A stretch of 64,000 bases of DNA from Ulva prolifera (taxonomy: Eukaryota > Chlorophyta > Ulvophyceae > Ulvales > Ulvaceae), in contig CM041198.1 of assembly GCA_023078555.1 (NCBI GenBank), positions 4,540,354 to 4,604,353 on the forward strand, written 5' to 3'. A program made the translations under genes and the position numbers. Each line of letters begins with the position of its first letter. The stretch's first letter is position 1. This document shows, in pieces, positions 63,641-64,000 of the stretch. The notes beneath the pieces are model-generated. The model ran no database searches and had not been told where the DNA came from. It was given only the letters and a program-made list of their open reading frames with translations.

Positions 63641-64000
63641 GCTCAACAGGCAATCTCGACTTGGCATTCTCGCCCTAGCATTCTCGCCCTAGCAATATCG
63701 CCCTAGCAATCTCGCCCTCCACCTTAAAATCTTGCCCGACAGGCTGGCAGTCCATGTTGAATGCTTAACAGGTTATCTCGACCTAGCAATCTCGCCCTAG
63801 CAATCTCGCCCTACACCTCTAAATCACTTCCCGACAGGCTTGCACTCCATGTTGAATGCTTAACATGCAATCTCGCCCTAGCAATCTCGCCCTACACATT
63901 TAAATCACTTCCCGACAGGCTGGCACTCCATGTTGAATGCTTAACATGCAATCTCGACCTAGCGATCTCGCCCTAGCAATCTCGCCCTAGCAATCTCGCC

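Larger units (their letters stand above)
94..63720 (+). repeat. cttggcattctcg cassette (31 copies), higher-order repeat marker
   Basis: A distinctive run of altered subrepeats (cttggcattctcg, ctagcattctcg, ctagcaatatcg, then a core starting ctccacctt) occurs as a unit. Its cttgg starts at 94, 2445, 5852, 8855, 10289, 13846, 15780, 17511, 19291, 19803, 21072, 22580, 24628, 25504, 26791, 27667, 28167, 29561, 30437, 30937, 32317, 33693, 34569, 35069, 41862, 44148, 56648, 61795, 62943, 63443 and 63660. It is absent from about 35.2-41.8 kb and 44.3-56.6 kb, which separates array domains. Almost all copies follow a core tail gctcaacaggcaatctcga; the copies at 41862 and 44148 share gctcaaaagg, and the copy at 21072 has gctcaacatgc. 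Confidence 0.9.
2639..63976 (+). repeat. Recurring composite block of about 216 bp (32 copies)
   Basis: One monomer order recurs as a block of about 216 bp. It starts in a core tail of the type gcttaacaggttatc (gctgaacaggttatc in three copies), continues into a core containing cctctaaatcacttcccg, then a core containing acatttaaatcacttcccg, and ends in ctagcgatctcgcc. Copies start at 2639, 3219, 3612, 6478, 9049, 10483, 11270, 14040, 14718, 15974, 19997, 22774, 24728, 26891, 27768, 29661, 30538, 32417, 33078, 33793, 34670, 36132, 42056, 44342, 45357, 47291, 52929, 55508, 56842, 57964, 63044 and 63761. The middle monomer is 81 bp, exactly 27 codons, because of the extra base in aaatcacttcccg. 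That keeps a 71-codon frame open in every copy. I read this as a phase accident and not a gene. The block is useful as a landmark for the higher-order structure. Confidence 0.85.
1..64000. repeat. Satellite DNA array, 66-bp core plus n x 14-bp subrepeats
   Basis: The full window is a head-to-tail tandem array with both ends still inside it, so the true array is longer. Each monomer is a 66-bp core followed by one to seven copies of a 14-bp subrepeat, so monomer length steps by 14 (about 80, 94, 108, 122, 136, 150, 164 bp). Extra 1-bp changes come from core variants such as aaatcacttcccg (+1) and ccttcaatctc (-1). I found no inversion, foreign insertion or unique-sequence island. Any run of three subrepeats places a TAG in all six frames, because CTAG is its own reverse complement and 14 is not divisible by 3; this argues strongly against coding. 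Kilobase-scale higher-order repeats overlie the monomers. A eukaryotic heterochromatic location is inferred; I do not recognise the satellite family or the species. Confidence 0.97.

Noticed and set aside
1-64000. CRISPR array (regular repeats with variable spacers)
   Set aside because: The stretches between cores are copies of the same 14-bp subrepeat, so they are not unique spacers. The core is far too long and variable, and there are no cas genes.
1-64000. Plasmid or phage iteron-type replication origin
   Set aside because: Iterons are short clusters beside a replication gene. Here 64 kb of hierarchical repeats has no gene at all.

Overview
The whole 64 kb window is one uninterrupted satellite DNA array. 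I see no protein-coding gene, RNA gene, transposon, CRISPR array or unique-sequence island. Every stretch I read is built from two modules in the same head-to-tail orientation: a 14-bp subrepeat (ctagcaatctcgcc) and a 66-bp core beginning ctacacctttaaatc and ending gcaatctcgac. One monomer is a core plus n subrepeats (66+14n bp, with occasional 1-bp indels). I saw n from 1 to 7, giving about 80 to 164 bp. A hand count of one 2770-bp block gives 26 cores and 75 subrepeats plus a net 4 bp of small indels (26x66 + 75x14 + 4 = 2770). By proportion the window holds roughly 600 monomers.

The organism cannot be named from this sequence. Tens of kilobases of gene-free tandem DNA with nested higher-order repeats (HORs) is typical of eukaryotic heterochromatin: pericentromeric, subtelomeric, or a sex or B chromosome. 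Composition is about 50-55% GC with a strong C-over-G bias on the + strand. Every subrepeat carries a CpG that is mostly intact.

Layout, using diagnostic variants as landmarks. (I) 1 to ~17.3 kb: irregular HORs marked by ggcaggctagcactcc and gctgggactcc; duplicated blocks are offset by 2351, 3325, 2866-3003, 3448 and 3557 bp. (II) ~17.3-23.2 kb: blocks marked by ggcatgcagtcc, offset by 1781, 1508 and 3289 bp. (III) ~23.2-36.6 kb: tandem duplications of ~768 and ~687 bp, then an HOR ladder with successive lengths 2163, 2770, 2756 and 1376 bp. (IV) 36.6-41.8 kb: two near-identical 1936-bp tandem copies and a partial third. (V) 41.6-48.5 kb: a 2286-bp offset duplication followed by two 1934-bp tandem copies. 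(VI) 48.5-52.6 kb: units offset by 1379 and 933 bp. (VII) 52.6-64 kb: a mosaic of blocks resembling domains III, IV and V, at offsets of 5.5, 12.5, 19.4 and 32.5 kb.

Nothing here forms a pathway or operon. The biology is array evolution: slippage or exchange in 14-bp register inside monomers, unequal exchange between monomers (visible as chimeric cores), and recent kilobase-scale amplification. The short open frames that exist are by-products of monomer phase. The tetranucleotide CTAG puts a TAG stop on both strands in every subrepeat, so any run of three subrepeats closes all six frames.
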